Shown piece by piece: positions 37,417 through 50,222 of a stretch of DNA of 64,000 bases. The stretch covers positions 179,116,200 to 179,180,199 of the forward strand of contig OX352774.1 of assembly GCA_947095535.1 (NCBI GenBank), given 5' to 3'. The DNA comes from Poecilobothrus nobilitatus. Taxonomy: Eukaryota > Arthropoda > Insecta > Diptera > Dolichopodidae. The notes beneath the pieces were generated by a model. The model saw only the letters and a program-made list of their open reading frames with translations, did not search any database and was not told where the DNA came from. The first letter of the stretch is position 1, and each line of letters begins with the position of its first letter. A program made the translations under genes and the position numbers.

Positions 37417-37442
37417 TTTATTTGTAGAAGTGTTTTTAGTAC

Positions 37443-37577
37443 CTATTGATTAAATTAAAAGTTATTTTTTCATTCATATGACACTTTGTGTAGAGGTTTT
37501 TTTTTTTTTAGCTATTGATTAAATTAAAAGTTGTTTTTTCATCCATAGTACACTTTGTGTAGAGGTTTTTTTTTCCA
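37443..37577 (+). repeat. Two-copy 69-bp tandem repeat
   Basis: Units begin at 37443 and 37512 with ctattgattaaattaaaagt and continue through ttttttcat.cata and cactttgtgtagaggttttt. The unit ends in a T run. By eye the copies differ at only a few positions, so the duplication is fairly recent. Confidence 0.8.
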
Positions 37578-37796
37578 TATAGCAATATTGGGATTTTAGA
37601 ATTTAAAATAAGGATTTGTTATTATTAAGGATCCATATAGTTACGATTTATTTGATTTATTACATTATGTTTTAGAATCATCTTTCAATTGAAGTTTTTA
37701 TGGTATTTTATACACTTTTAGTGCTTTTATAACATTTTTTGTTATTTAGTTAGAATATCGCATCATTATTATAATATCACCATTCTTTTTATTCAT

Positions 37797-37878
37797 CCAA
37801 TGATATGGTGGTTAAGACACCGTCCTATCATACTGTCATCCAGCCAATGGTGTGGAGGTTCAAACCCCGATTGGGTTC
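37797..37878 (+). mobile_element. tRNA-like relic
   Basis: An A-box-like tggtggttaagacaccg (37806-37822) is followed by a B-box-like ggttcaaaccc (37857-37867). The outer bases atccaat and attgggt can pair as a 7-bp acceptor stem with one G-U. The T arm pairs poorly, so it is more likely a SINE head or tRNA pseudogene than a working tRNA. The A box recalls serine/leucine tRNAs. It lacks the body of the SINE seen at 1107, 29706 and 42484. Confidence 0.55.
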
Positions 37879-37899
37879 TATAGATTAATAAAAAATAAT

Positions 37900-40827
37900 C
37901 TGGATTTTTTCTTATAATATAATAATTATAATTATTAGAAATTAATGATTATATGACAAATAAATGACATAGTAGATGCTCTGCTCCTTATAGGAGTTGA
38001 AAGAAAAAAAAATAGCCATTTTTTTAAGAAATTGTTGATTCAGTATTGCTCCTTCTAGCTGAATAAAAGTAAATAAAATGTAAATTACATTATATAACTA
38101 AATAATGTTTTTTTCTATACAAAAAATATCAAAAATATTCTCGGCAATTACCTATTACTTTTGGAACAATACACTGCTTAATATGAACGTTTTAAATATA
38201 TTTTTTAACTCCTAAATAAATTATAGCTATGGGACGTACGGTCAGAGTTATAGAGATATCTTTAAACAATAAGTTAGTTTCTTTTTTTATTGTTGAAATG
38301 TTTAAAACTTTAACAGCAGGAATCTATTAACTAATTAGAAAACATACAAACATTTTCATGGAAATTTATTGAAAAACCTTTGAATTTTTCTTTTTCCAAT
38401 CAATCATTTTTAAGCTTTTCATTTTATACCTCAATTTTTTATTGTTGATACCTACTAATTAAAAATAGTATTAGAAAATTTCTAATTTTTTCATTTTATT
38501 TAAAAACTCATTTATTTGTAAATTAATTAAGTTTTAAAAATGACGTAACAGGGATTTATATTACCGTTTTAATGAAAACTCTATAAAAAATTTTTCACTT
38601 TAATTATAAAATGAATATAAAAAACAAAAGAAAAAAATAAATTACGATATAGATTACTTACATTATTAAAATACAAGTAAACTTTGAATAATAAACCTTT
38701 AATTTTAACCTTGAAATATAAATGAACAGGTAAAAAATATATATAATTAACAACAGTTTTTTTTTTTTTACTACAATACTTTGAAAGAAAAAAAAGATAT
38801 TTTTGTTATTTAATGGTTGCCCTTCACATTTAATTTTATTAATTCAGTCCTACGTTTGTTAACTGTAAAAATTATAAGGAAAAAAAAAAAAAGTAAAAAC
38901 TTTAAGACTTAATTGGATTCTTAAAATTGTGTTTTTTTTTTCTATTAAGATATCTATAGATAGATACATATAACAATAAGTATCTTGAGATATTATTTTA
39001 ACATTTAGGAATAAAATTGAAGTAAATAAAGAAAAACAAATATGTATTATATACATTAAAAATAAAACATTGTGCAAAAAAAAAAAAAACAGTTATAAAA
39101 ATGTCGTAAAAAACCGTAACAAATACCAAAAATAACTTTACATTTTTTTCCGAGGAGGACGCCTCTAAAAAAAGTAATAAAAAATAAACAGGGAGCCTAA
39201 AGAATTATTGTTTTTTTGCTTTTTTTGTTTTTAGAAAGGAGTTATTGTCCTTTTAAGTTACTTTTAAACTGAGTAATAGAAAAAAAAAATATAAAATAAA
39301 AAAAACAACTCAGCGTCTGTTCCGTTGTTTTTTTTTTATTTTTGGTTTTTTTTTTTTTTTTGTTTTAGTGATTCTTTGGTTGTTTTTCTGTTGGAATTGG
39401 ATTGAAAATTTTCTTCTTTCTTACTTTGTATTTTGGCAGTTAATTTTAACTTCATTAAGCCATTTTTTTTTTTATTAGTTTGAAAGAATTTTCTTTCTTA
39501 GGTTACACACTTTTCCTTTCAAAATAACATAAAATAATATTTTATATATTAATGTAAAAAAAAAAAAAAAAATAAATACATACGTATGCGGATATACAAA
39601 TATAGCTACGTAGCTATACAGGAAGTTCAATATATTTTATTTTCTATATTATAATATAAAGGAAGTTTAATTAAATGTAAATTTACGTAATAATGAACTT
39701 TAATTGTTTGTAATAGGGCTTTTTCTTTACATTTTTGGTATACCTATACTTTATTTATATATAAAAGGAATTTTCTGCTATTAATTTCCGTACAACTCAG
39801 TTATATAAAGATTAATTACCTTTAGGTTGAAAAAAAATGTTATTAAATTAAAAAAAAAAAAGAAAACATTTTTTAAAGATTAAAAAAATAAATAAATAAA
39901 TAAAACTGGCAAAATTATTTTTAATATTAAATATTTTTATTATCTATGTTGAAATTAAATTTTGAAATTTTTCGAATTATTAATTTATTAATTTAAGATA
40001 ATGATTTTTAATACCCTTAAGTATCCTTCAAATCTAAAATAATATCCTTCAAGCCACTATTTTTTTTTTTCTCTTTTTTCCACTTTTTATATTTTTAGCT
40101 TTTGTATTTTCATATTTAACTTTACAGAATCATATTCCTTTATTAAATTCTGTCTATTATCAAGAGTCATATTTTGAATAAATAAAGTGATTCGCTTCTT
40201 TTTAATAATCTGAAATAATAAATTAAAATTAATAAATCTCATCTGTCGAATTATTTTATACATAAAGATTTAACATATGGCATTTATATAACATTTGGTA
40301 ATGGTTGTTTTTAAAACGCAATGGTCGTTATTTTTAAAGAGAAAGAATCATATTATTTTTTTCATTATAATATTTATTACTATTCATTCTGCTACACCAA
40401 ATATTATCTATCTTAAATGAATGACAATATTATTAAATGGTCCTGATCCATAAAAAATTAAATAATTTAAATTAAATGATACAAAGTGCAAGTGGAATTA
40501 ATGTGTTAAGGGAAATATTTAAAATATACAAATACAAATATTTAAATTTATATTTTTATTTTAAAAATCATATTTTTAATTCTAATAATTATCATTTTTC
40601 ATTTCAAAAAAAAAAAAAAAATAAAATAAAAAAAAAATCCTTAATGACTAGATACTGTTAGCAATAATTATTGCTGCTGTCAATCAGATTTCCCAACTGA
40701 ACTTTTCAAAAAGGAAAAAAAAAAAATAAAAAAATCCGTCAGTATATTATGACATTTTATTGTTAAACAACTGAATTTTTAAATCTCTAATTACGTAAAT
40801 TTATATCTGAAACATGTACATAATTAT

Positions 40828-40858
<31 letters not shown>

Positions 40859-42483
40859 ATTCTATTTGAAATTGAATTTTTAATCACGTAACATGAGTTC
40901 TAAATGACAAATAAAATCATAAAAAAAAAAAAACAAATTATATTTAAAATAAATTAAATTATCCATTTAACTAATTCCTCAGATATCTTTCAACTAAATT
41001 AAATCAATTTTTATTTTTTTTTTTGCAGCTAAATATAATAAACCACAAAAGTATCATTTTTCAACCATTTAACCAGTAATTTTTTTTTTTTTTTTAACTA
41101 AAACTGTATTTTATTTTTTACTTTTTCTTTTCCATACAATTTATTTTAAATAATAGCTTAAAATTGTGCAATTTTATATAATTTTATTGACAAAAAAAAA
41201 AAAAAAAAAAAAACAATTTAAAAAATGAAAATATAATAAATTTGAAATTTGCATAATATTAGAGACTAATATTAAAATATACAATAAAAATTTTATATAG
41301 AACTGCTAACAAAAATTTTACCATATTTTTAATCCTTTTTAATGGGTGTCATAATATGTATACATTCTGCAAAATAAAAGATTAAATAAAAGTTAATCTT
41401 AGTGAATAATTTAAAAAAAAAAAAAAAAAAAAAATAAAAATGAAAATTTGACTTTAAAATATTGATATTATATTTTATAGTGGGATCAGATTTATTTGAA
41501 TATAGAATTTGTTTAGATTCTGTATCAGTCATCAACAGTCAAGGACATTTAATGAAAGCCATTTGTTTTAATATTTTTTTTATTTATTTTAAACTTTAGC
41601 TTTATCTTTTTTTATGTTTATCTTTATGTTACAATCGTAATATTAAAAGTCTAACACAGTTATTTTAAACAAAATAAATTAAAATATTTTACTCCCCGTG
41701 ATTTCCTTTTTTTCTTAAGCCCTTTTTCTATAACATAAAAATGTTAGTTTTTGGGTGAATTTTTTTTTACCGAATCTTAAATTGTGATATTGTTAAAATT
41801 TTTATTTTTAAAATGAAACATAAAAGTTCTAGGTATAGCTTTTTCTTCTGCTTCCTATATGAAATGTGGAATATTTCAATTCAATATTTTGAATGCTAAG
41901 TTTAATTAAATTCAGATATTTTTCTTCAGATCTTCTTCTTCAGTTTTTATCAACTATACGAATTCGTCATGCTTACTTAGCTACCATTTAAAGTATATGT
42001 ATAGAAAAACTACACATAATAAAATTTATTTTATTCTTAAAAAACTAAATTGTTAGGTTATAAGATCAGTTTTAAATCCACCACACATACTATGTAAGGT
42101 GATTTAGGTCTTGTATGTGAGCTTTTTTATCGTTAGTGTTCAGTGTCAGTACAATAACAGTGGTGTATATTTGTATTTATTATTGATACTACAGTTGTAT
42201 TGGCATTCCCCAAACATGTAATTAGTTTTATCTTTAAAGGCTTCAAACATTTTGAACAATGTGATAGATTTTCACGAACGAATATGTTTGTGGGTGAGTA
42301 CAGTGAAACCCAGCCTGACTCTAGTAAATTTTATTCCCAATCCCCTTTTTTGCAGTACTAAATAGGTCCTTCGATTTTATTGATATCATAGTATAGTATT
42401 TCATAAAATGGTTTTGAACGACATCAATTTTTATCAGTTTTTAGCTTTGAAAAGTTTTTTTTGTTTTTTTAATGCATTTCTCT
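37900..42483. other. AT-rich non-coding stretch
   Basis: About 4.6 kb of AT-rich DNA with many A and T runs (for example 40827-40849, 41192-41213, 41412-41433). Open frames of 60-72 codons are low-complexity. A good acceptor-like string ending tttttgcag at about 41027 has no donor within reach. I see no RNA gene or repeat partner. Confidence 0.5.
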
Positions 42484-42662
42484 GCCACATAAATGTGGAC
42501 AGGAAATTTACACAGCCTTTTCCTTGGCCTTTACACAGCCTTTTCCTGTAAATATCGTAAGGGGGAATAACTCTTACGACATGTGTGGGATTCGAACCCA
42601 CACTCCCTCGGTGTTTACAGCGTATTTTTTACGCTCTTACCCACTAGGCCACAGAGGCCCCC
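42484..42662 (-). mobile_element. tRNA-derived SINE, copy 3
   Basis: This is the best-preserved copy of the family. On the minus strand the A box is tggcctagtgggtaagagcg (RC of 42632-42651) and the B box gggttcgaatccc (RC of 42587-42599), with the usual body and the 3' end cacatttatgtggca. The body has an internal duplication of about 23 bp: acacagccttttcct occurs at about 42510 and 42534. An apparent 68-codon plus-strand frame across it, containing CGIRTHTP, is antisense to the tRNA-like head. That is a well-known source of spurious predicted proteins. Confidence 0.85.
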
Positions 42663-43876
42663 CTTTGAAAAGTTTTTACCTATACATATATTTAATGCTT
42701 ACATCAGTGATGGGAAACTTTCTACAATGACTGGTCTAATATAATATTACATTTGTCTGTATTTGTCTGAATAATGATATCATCATTTTTTTTTATAAAA
42801 ATATGAGAACTATAGCTCAATCCATGTGTACAAATATTTAAAGTTTCTTCGGGTGAAATTTCTTTCGAATTTTTTCGAAAGTTTAAATTGTTATTTACAT
42901 AAGTTCTATAACGTAAGAATTTTTAAGAGAAATTTTCTTGAGGATAATAATATAAGGTTTAAAATAACCTTTGGCATTAGTTTATATTAGCAGTTATACT
43001 ACAATAAATTTAATTAGTTCTATTAGATATTGCGAAATTCTATAGAGCCATAGCTTTTGTGAAAATAAATCTAAAAATATACGAAATGAGGAAATTTCAG
43101 CATCAATTTCTAAAACTTAGACTTTCTATGATTATAATAGTTTTTGGCAAATTTAAATTTAATGCCGATTTATTTTTAACATAAAGTCACCTTACAGATA
43201 TTATAATATGTTTTAAATGATTTTTTTTTCTCTATTTTTACCCAGTTTTTTATTCAAATAATTTACACCATCAACAAAAAAAAAAAAAACCAAATAAATC
43301 TATGAATTAGCTTAGAAAAATTTAATTGGGTTTTAGAATATTAAATGAAAATATATTGTTTAGTGAATACTAAACAATTTAGTGAATAAAATTAAAATAA
43401 AAAAAAAAAAAACAAAATATTTTAAATTGTTTAGAAAAATTTTCCAAAAAAGCAAAAAAAAAAACTAAAACATAAACTAAAAATATTAAAACCATTTAAT
43501 TTTAAAAATTAAATCACTAAATTTTAATTAATATTATGTTTAAAGTGGTTTTTAATTAATTTATAAAATGTTTTCTATATATATATATATTATGTAAGCA
43601 TATATATATTTTGTTTATTACATTGTTATAAATTTTATTTAATATTTGGTGGTTTATTTAATTATATAATAATAATTTAATAAATTTAAAAATTAATAAT
43701 AAATTAAAGTAATAAAATTAAATTTAATATAAAAATTAAATATACGTGTGTATATCTGATCAAGTCGGTTCTTTTATTTCTTTACAATTTCAACATTTTG
43801 TTTGAAGGTCTAAAGGTGAAGGCGCTTTGAAAAGCGAATAAACAACGAAGCAAAATAATCAAAGTAATTTTAAATC
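42663..43876. other. AT-rich non-coding stretch
   Basis: AT-rich DNA with no open frame, RNA gene or repeat partner that I can recognise. Confidence 0.55.
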
Positions 43877-44276
43877 CCAATGTACGCTAAATTGCTTGAC
43901 ATTTGACATTTTCATTTTTTTATTAAGTATTGTTTATTTCGTTGTTCGGGACATATATTTGGATCGCAAAATACATGGGTTTTGTGAAAGTACATTTGCA
44001 AAATTAAAACAAGATCCTGCACAATTGAAAATTTAACAAATATTTTCGAATTCAATAATTTAAATATTTATTTAAAAACAAAATTCTCTTTAACGTTTTA
44101 AATATTATTTTAAACGTCAAAGTAATAGAGAAAAGCGTCTAATTGAAAATTTGTCAATTTAGAACTTTTCTTACTTTGTTTCGCTTTGATTACTTTGTCA
44201 TTACATAAAATACAATGTAATTTATTTCAACTGTCAAAGCGTGTAAAGCAAGCGAAGCAAGCAAAGCGTACATTGG
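43877..44276. mobile_element. Putative inverted-repeat element (MITE-like)
   Basis: The outer ends are ccaatgtacgct (43877-43888) and agcgtacattgg (44265-44276), a perfect 12-bp inverted repeat. Pairing continues inward more loosely (attgcttgac versus gcgaagcaagc). A second, weaker pair is formed by the outside-left aataaacaacgaagcaaa and the inside-right ctttgtttcgctttgatta. Length 400 bp, no coding content. The ends have no clear target-site duplication, so the class is open. Confidence 0.55.
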
Positions 44277-45430
44277 ACTTTCATCTTAACAACGACATTA
44301 GAATTAATATTCTATAGATTTTTTTTGTGTCAAGATTTTAAAATGTTACCTATATCGAAACATTATTTGTTTTTTATTACATTATTAAAAATTTCCAATC
44401 CTTGAGATTTTTATTAAATTCTTATAAAAAATGTTTTGAAATTTTCTACTGTTTTGCGATTCTCGACATAATTCTCCAATAACAAATCCTATAATTGGTG
44501 TTAAAGTGTCTTATATACACTTTAAAAGTATCTTATTAACAAAATGCGAATTTTTTTCAATAAAATTTCTCATTAAAAAAATTGATTATTGTTTTTTGCC
44601 TAAGGAGAGCGAAACTCCCACTTATCGACTAAAAATACCCCCTTGATAGTATCATTCTTACTAACTAAATCCACCCGCCTACGCTACAGATTGAGAGAGA
44701 ATAGAGTACGGATTGAGATAGATTGAGACAGAGAAAAGGATACGCCATAAATGCGAAATTTTTTATTGTGCAGGTACCAAAATGTTAGAGTTTCATTTAA
44801 ATTTAAAAATTTTTAAATGCTTTTCATATATTTATCAATACATAATAATATTATATATAATAACATCGGACATATCAAAAATATAAATTGATTTACTTAA
44901 TCGATTATTAGCAACAATTGAATATTTTCTAAATACAACCCTTTTATTACAAAATTAGACAATTATACATCAGCTAACAAATTTTTTTCTTACATTTACA
45001 AACTAAAATAAATATTCTATATTTTTATTACTTGGAAAAGTTCTCCGTTCTTAACCATCAACTTTTACCGTTACTATATAATATGTATTTTTGTCCAAAT
45101 CGTATAAAATTTTAAAAAAGATGATTTTATCAATATTCTTTCTGATTTTATATTAACATTATATTTTCAACTTTATGTTTTTTTTTTTTTTTTGTATAAA
45201 TACAGAATTTTTTAGTTTAAAGTTTAACTAATTAAAATATAAACGCTTGATTAATTAAATTAAAAATAGAAAAAAACATAAAAAAGTCTTTAGTGTTCAT
45301 CCTTAATATTTTTTTCTACTAAGAGAGAGAAAAATTTTTTTTTTCAATTTTTCAATTCATTTAAAATATTATTAAATTTTTCCGCTTAATTTCATTTTTC
45401 AAAAAAAAAAAAAACTGACTATATTATTGT
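44277..45430. other. AT-rich stretch with a short GATTGAGA repeat
   Basis: At 44689-44738 the motif gattgaga occurs three times within 40 bp in a purine-rich, less AT-rich patch. A perfect 9-bp hairpin, ttaaagtgt / acactttaa, spans 44501-44525. Nothing else stands out. Confidence 0.5.
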
Positions 45431-45453
45431 TAGGGGAGTTAACAACTCCCCTA
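45431..45453. repeat. GC-containing perfect hairpin
   Basis: The arms taggggagtt and aactccccta are perfectly complementary (10 bp) around the 3-nt loop aac. In DNA this AT-rich a GGGGAG/CTCCCC stem is unexpected. It could be the fused ends of an excised transposon, a transcribed hairpin or chance; no other copy is present in the window. Confidence 0.65.
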
Positions 45454-48409
45454 CTTTCTCTTCTATTTTTCATTGTTGTTTTTTCTTTTAATAAAATACT
45501 TTAAAATGTTCAACATAATCTTTTATATTTAATACAATTCAGTTTTACAGTTTATCTTTTATTTTTTTTTTTGCAATTTTTCTTGCATTCGTCCAATACA
45601 AGAAAATATATAAAAAAAGAAAAGAAAATCCCAATCCCAATCATTTTAAATTTTTTTTTTTGTTCTTGCAAATTTGAAGTGAAAACTTATCATAATCATG
45701 AATTTTATGATGCAATGATCAAACTGTTATCCATTTTTTTTTTTTTTTTGTTTTTTTTTAGGGTTATTTAATTTTTGTTTTTAATTTTTCCTTAGTGAAA
45801 AATCATTATAAAAATATCCTTTAAATTTCGTTCGTTCCTTTGCTTCCCTTATATTTTTTTTTTTATACATATAAAATGTACTATAATACATACTCAAACA
45901 CAAAAAAAAAAAGAATTTCCTTTGAAATGAAATTCCGTTATATTGAAAAATGAAAATACGAAAGAAAAAAATGTTAATTCCTGAATGAATTAAAACTTCT
46001 GAAGTCATTAAATTAACAGTTTTAATACTGAAAAATCAAAAAAAAAGAATAATAATAATAATAATAATAATTTTTTATGCAAATATATTATATTTTCCCA
46101 AGTCATAAAAATAACGGTTATAAAACTTTAAATGCATAAAAAAATTTTTTTGCAATAATAAAATTAAAAATTAAAACGTATATCCTGCTTGTATTTTTTT
46201 CTTGTTTCGTTTTTCTTTTTCGAATGAGAAAAACTCTTTTAATTTTTCTTTTTTTTTTTTTTTTTTAAATAACTTTTTTTTAATTTCTGATCGTGTTTTA
46301 AATTATTCAATAATTTTTATTTTTCGTACAAATTAAAAAAGAAAAAAACAAAATTGCACAATTCACCATGATAACTCTTTTCCTTATCTTAAACTTTCAA
46401 TTTTCCTGTTTGTTTTTTTTTTTTTTTTTTTTTTTTTTGTGTTCTTTTAAACAAACATTTATGTTTGTATGTGTAAATGCAGAGCAGAGTATAATTTTCT
46501 TAAGTATTATAACGGTATATATAACAAATATTAAACAAAAGAAAATTATATATTGTATATATAATATTTTAAATGTTAGCATTTTGAATTCCCGTTAATT
46601 TTCTAAATGAAAATATACCTACATATATGTATATATAAATATATATATAATATTATTATATTCTATTTTGTAGTGCTGATTCGCAATGCCAATATTATTA
46701 TGCTCCAATTTTAAAACTCTAGGTTTTTTCGTTTTTTCTCGTTCTTTTATATTTCCATTTTTCTTTTTCTTTCCATCATATAAAAAAAATACTCTTCTCT
46801 ACGTATGATTTTCAATTTTCATTGTTGTTTTTGATTTACAAAAAATCCTGGCAACTAAAAAAGTTTTATTTTATTTTTTGTTTTTGTTTTGCTTATATTT
46901 GCTTATATCATCATAAGTTATTATTAACTCAGTTTTAAAAGTGCTTGTATAGTGTTGCATTAACGTGACGATGAAGTAGTGAAGGAAGAGAAGTAAATTT
47001 TAATATAATTATTGAAATAATGCGTATATATTTTTTTTTTGTTATTTTATACTTGTATACGTATGAAAGTTTGTGTATATATGCAATGTTTAAATGTTTG
47101 GGGAAAAAAACAAAAAAAAAAAAAAAAACAATTTTTTTCTGTTTTTCTTTTGAACTGTCGTAATAAAGATTATTTTTATTATGAAAGTTGTTATGAGAGG
47201 GAAACTTTTGCATTATTTCATTAAAAAAAACAACAAAACAGAAAGAAAGAAAAAAAGGGAATAGAAAATTATTATGAAGGAGGCGGAAAGAAGTTTAGAA
47301 AAAAAAAAAAAAAAACATTTATTTTCTTTTCTTATATATATAAATGTATATGTATATTAGTAGTATAAATTTTACTTATTAAATTTTATTTCTTAATATT
47401 AAGTTTTGTTGCTTGAATTAAAAAAACTTTCATTTCATTCCTACAACTAAATATTATTCAAAGTTTTAATAAAATGATATCATATAATTTGTTAAGGTTA
47501 AGGAAAATGTATAACGATACACCGTTAAAATTATTCTTAATATTATAAAATTTCAGTCTTTGTATATATACACGCGTATAATACCTATGATTTGGGAAGA
47601 TTGTTTTAAGAAGTATTTAAATAGAAGATAGAGAATTTTGAATGGTTTCGTGCAATTTTCAATTATTATTAGACTAATAAATGAATGAAAATATAATTTT
47701 ACGGTTTTTGTGTATTTTAACTTATTATTGTGGTTATATTGTGGATAAAATATTATATATAGATTATATTAACATTTTGTGACAAATTTTGGTTTTTGTT
47801 GCTTTGGATATTTCTGAGATATATTATAAGTATATATATATATTCCTATATACTATTGTAGTGTTAGAATATTATTTAAAATAAAAAGTTTTTCAAGTGG
47901 AGTAAATTTTAATGTTAGCAATTTTTTTTCTACGATGCGAAAACTTTTTGCAGAGTTTTAAGTAGATATATATATATATTTCAATTAAAGAAAGAAAATA
48001 TATAGGTAATATGTAAAATTAAAGGTTTTTAAAATCGCTCATTTTCAAAACGATAATAATATAATTTTTTTATTGTATTGCGATAATTTTTTTGCATCAA
48101 TTTTTTTTGACATATAAATTACTAATCGAAAATGCACGAGGTTTCTTTGGATAGTTAGTGTTGAAATTGAAACAACCCAAAACATCACCCCCTTTAAAAC
48201 CAAACTTCAGGATTGGTTTTTGTATTTTGTCCGTATATGACATAATGTGCCGTTTGGATATTACTATAAGGATGTGGAAAGGATGCTTGAGAAATAAAAT
48301 TTGGTAATAAAGGGGAAAATTGAAAGAGTAATATTAAAGAAAAATATTAATGTCCCTTTTAAATTTTGTTATAATGCACAGATATGAATTACTAACTTTT
48401 GGAATCAGC
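45454..48409. other. AT-rich non-coding stretch
   Basis: This stretch is dominated by T and A runs. It includes an AAT microsatellite (46048-46071). Open frames of 60-92 codons (45571-47224) are Phe/Lys-rich and overlap on both strands, a sign of low-complexity sequence rather than coding. At about 47995-48050 a short stretch (ggtttttaaaatcgctcatt) resembles the start of the dispersed repeat at 62220. Confidence 0.5.
46048..46071. repeat. AAT microsatellite
   Basis: About eight consecutive AAT triplets. Simple sequence. Confidence 0.85.
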
Positions 48410-48690
48410 TTTGATATGCATGACAAACAAATTTCTGAATGGTGTTTTATACCATCTTGACAGTAGGGCAGTATAAAGGTGATGTTGATGTTTGCGTTCT
48501 TTACTTCCTCGAAAACTTAAACAGTTGAAATGGAATACATTATTATTTCTTATGATAGCTGACCAAATAGGCAAAGTATTGAAAGTAACTGAACGAAGCA
48601 AAGTTACGATTCGACGCATTTTTATTTCGATGCTTTGTTTTGAATACTTTGACAATTTCAGTTTTAAATATTTTGACAATTTTACGTAAA
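48410..48690 (-). pseudogene. LINE ORF2 C-terminal remnant
   Basis: On the minus strand, three shifting frames together resemble the very end of a jockey/CR1-like ORF2: a LPIW/WNSLP-like block near 48560, then PFQLFKFSRK (about 48500-48530), comparable to the YDLQSFKSRVN block of such proteins. The nucleotide sequence at 48440-48530 also resembles 53855-53925, sharing accatcttgacagt and several following blocks. No open reading frame survives. The assignment rests mainly on the match to the better-supported remnant at 53850-54260. Confidence 0.5.
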
Positions 48691-50013
48691 AAATTTTTTA
48701 TTTGGGACAAAATATGATTATTATAAAGAAAAGCATTTTACACGATAACGCTTAACTTCATTGCTAAATGAATAAGGTCCTCCTCAATTTTCCTAAATGG
48801 TAATATTATTTAATAATGTACCTAATTTTTCTTTATTTTTCCAAACCGAATACAAAATGTTTGTCAATTTTCCAGAAAAAATATACAACACATGAGAAAT
48901 TTCAAAGCAACTTTTCAGAGGATGGATTGAGTCAGTTCTTACTTTGATTTCTTTGCTTTTTTTGAACACTTTTAAAAAGCAAACGAGGTAACGAAAGCTC
49001 GCCCATGACCTTAAGTTTTTTAGTGTTTTTTCTTTCATAAAGATAATTTTGAAAAGTTAAATGACATTTTAAGAAAAATATTTTCTAAAGTTACTTCAAA
49101 ATATTCATTCTTAAAAAACTTGCTCTTCTTGTCTTTTCGTTTAAGAGTTTTGACTTTTGCAAAATATTTTTACCAAAATAATGATTGAATTTATATGTCG
49201 GATTAGACAAAAAAAAAAATTATAGATACAAAACTTATATCTTGAGTTATAAATTTTAAAAAATTTTTTATAGAATAAATCAGATTGAAAAATAATCCAA
49301 TAGAATGCGCTTATGTTTATTTGAATTCAGTTATTTTTCCTATAATTTTTTCTAAACACATAGACGGACGAATTGACTGATAAAAGGACAATTTTTTTAA
49401 ATGTACTAAAAAAAAAATTTATTTACTTTGCTTTAATATGAATTAAATAAATACTGTATTATAATTAAATTGATTTTTTTTTGAGTATCTTGAGTAAAAG
49501 AAAAAAATTAATGTTTAGTGTTGAATTTCCTGATAAGGAACTCAGATAAGGATAATAAGAAATTAAAATAAATTGAAAGTGTTTTTTTTTTTTTTATTAA
49601 ATAAATTTAATATCATAATATAAAAATAATTAAATAACAATAAAAATTTAGTAGTCATTGGATGATTTTGTTTAAATTATCTAATGAACGATCTTTTATG
49701 GAATATATTTTTAATATATGGAATATTTAAATGTTTTATGGTTTAAGAATTTTGATATAATGTAAAGAAGTTTTGAAGCGAAAAAAATTTGTTTTATAGA
49801 TTTTTGTTATAGGTATCGGTTGAAAATAAAATCAAACTTGAATAGAAAATTTTCTTGGTCGTAAATAACTTATACCTACTTAATATTTCCATTTACATTT
49901 AATTCTAGGGACACATTATTTATGTATTTCGGAAGTTATAATTATAATGCTTAGTATGAATTTAAAATTTTTTTTTAATTTTTTTTAATAATAAAAAATT
50001 TTTTTTTTTTGAT
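48691..50013. other. AT-rich non-coding stretch
   Basis: The part 48790-49040 is a little less AT-rich and carries an 81-codon minus frame with no recognisable motif; it may be more of the adjacent LINE remnant. A phrase tagacggacgaattgactga at about 49362 recalls the GGAC-containing tail at 63450. The rest is plain AT-rich DNA. Confidence 0.45.
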
Positions 50014-50222
50014 AATTTCATTAAAAGTTTTCTAATAATAAAAAAAAATATGAATTATTCTGATTTTAATACGGAAGTAAATATTTGTAGTAAGAATTTT
50101 GTAGTAAATATAAGTAAAATTAAAATTTTTTGTTCATTCTTATAAGTTTTTTTTTTATGGAAATCTGATAAAGTTCTTTTTTTTAAAGTGCATCCTAAAT
50201 TAATTTAAACTATAAAAACATT
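50014..50222 (+). repeat. Duplicated 210-bp segment, copy 1
   Basis: Collinear with 52274-52480 in the same orientation, 2.26 kb away. The last 67 bp (50156-50222, beginning tatggaaatctgataaagtt) are identical by hand comparison to 52414-52480. The first 140 bp carry small indels, mostly in A runs. No terminal repeats or coding content mark it as a known transposon. Confidence 0.85.

Noticed and set aside
37797..37878. Functional serine/leucine tRNA gene
   Set aside because: A and B boxes and an acceptor-like stem exist, but the T arm does not pair well, so it is better read as a tRNA-like relic.
41020..41090. Acceptor-like tttttgcag followed by a short open frame ending in TAA (possible last exon)
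   Set aside because: Seventeen codons are too few to judge. T-rich DNA creates such acceptors often, and no upstream exon or donor is visible.
42524..42730. 68-codon plus frame containing CGIRTHTP
   Set aside because: It is antisense to the tRNA-like head of SINE copy 3. The residues come from the reverse complement of the B box, a common artefact.
46368..46598. Overlapping open frames on both strands at 45.6-47.2 kb
   Set aside because: Both strands are open because the sequence is nearly all A and T runs; the translations are low-complexity.
48392..48679. 95-codon minus frame as a host gene
   Set aside because: Its span matches the 3' region of the LINE remnant at 53850-54260 and needs frame changes to resemble the ORF2 end, so it is a pseudogene piece.
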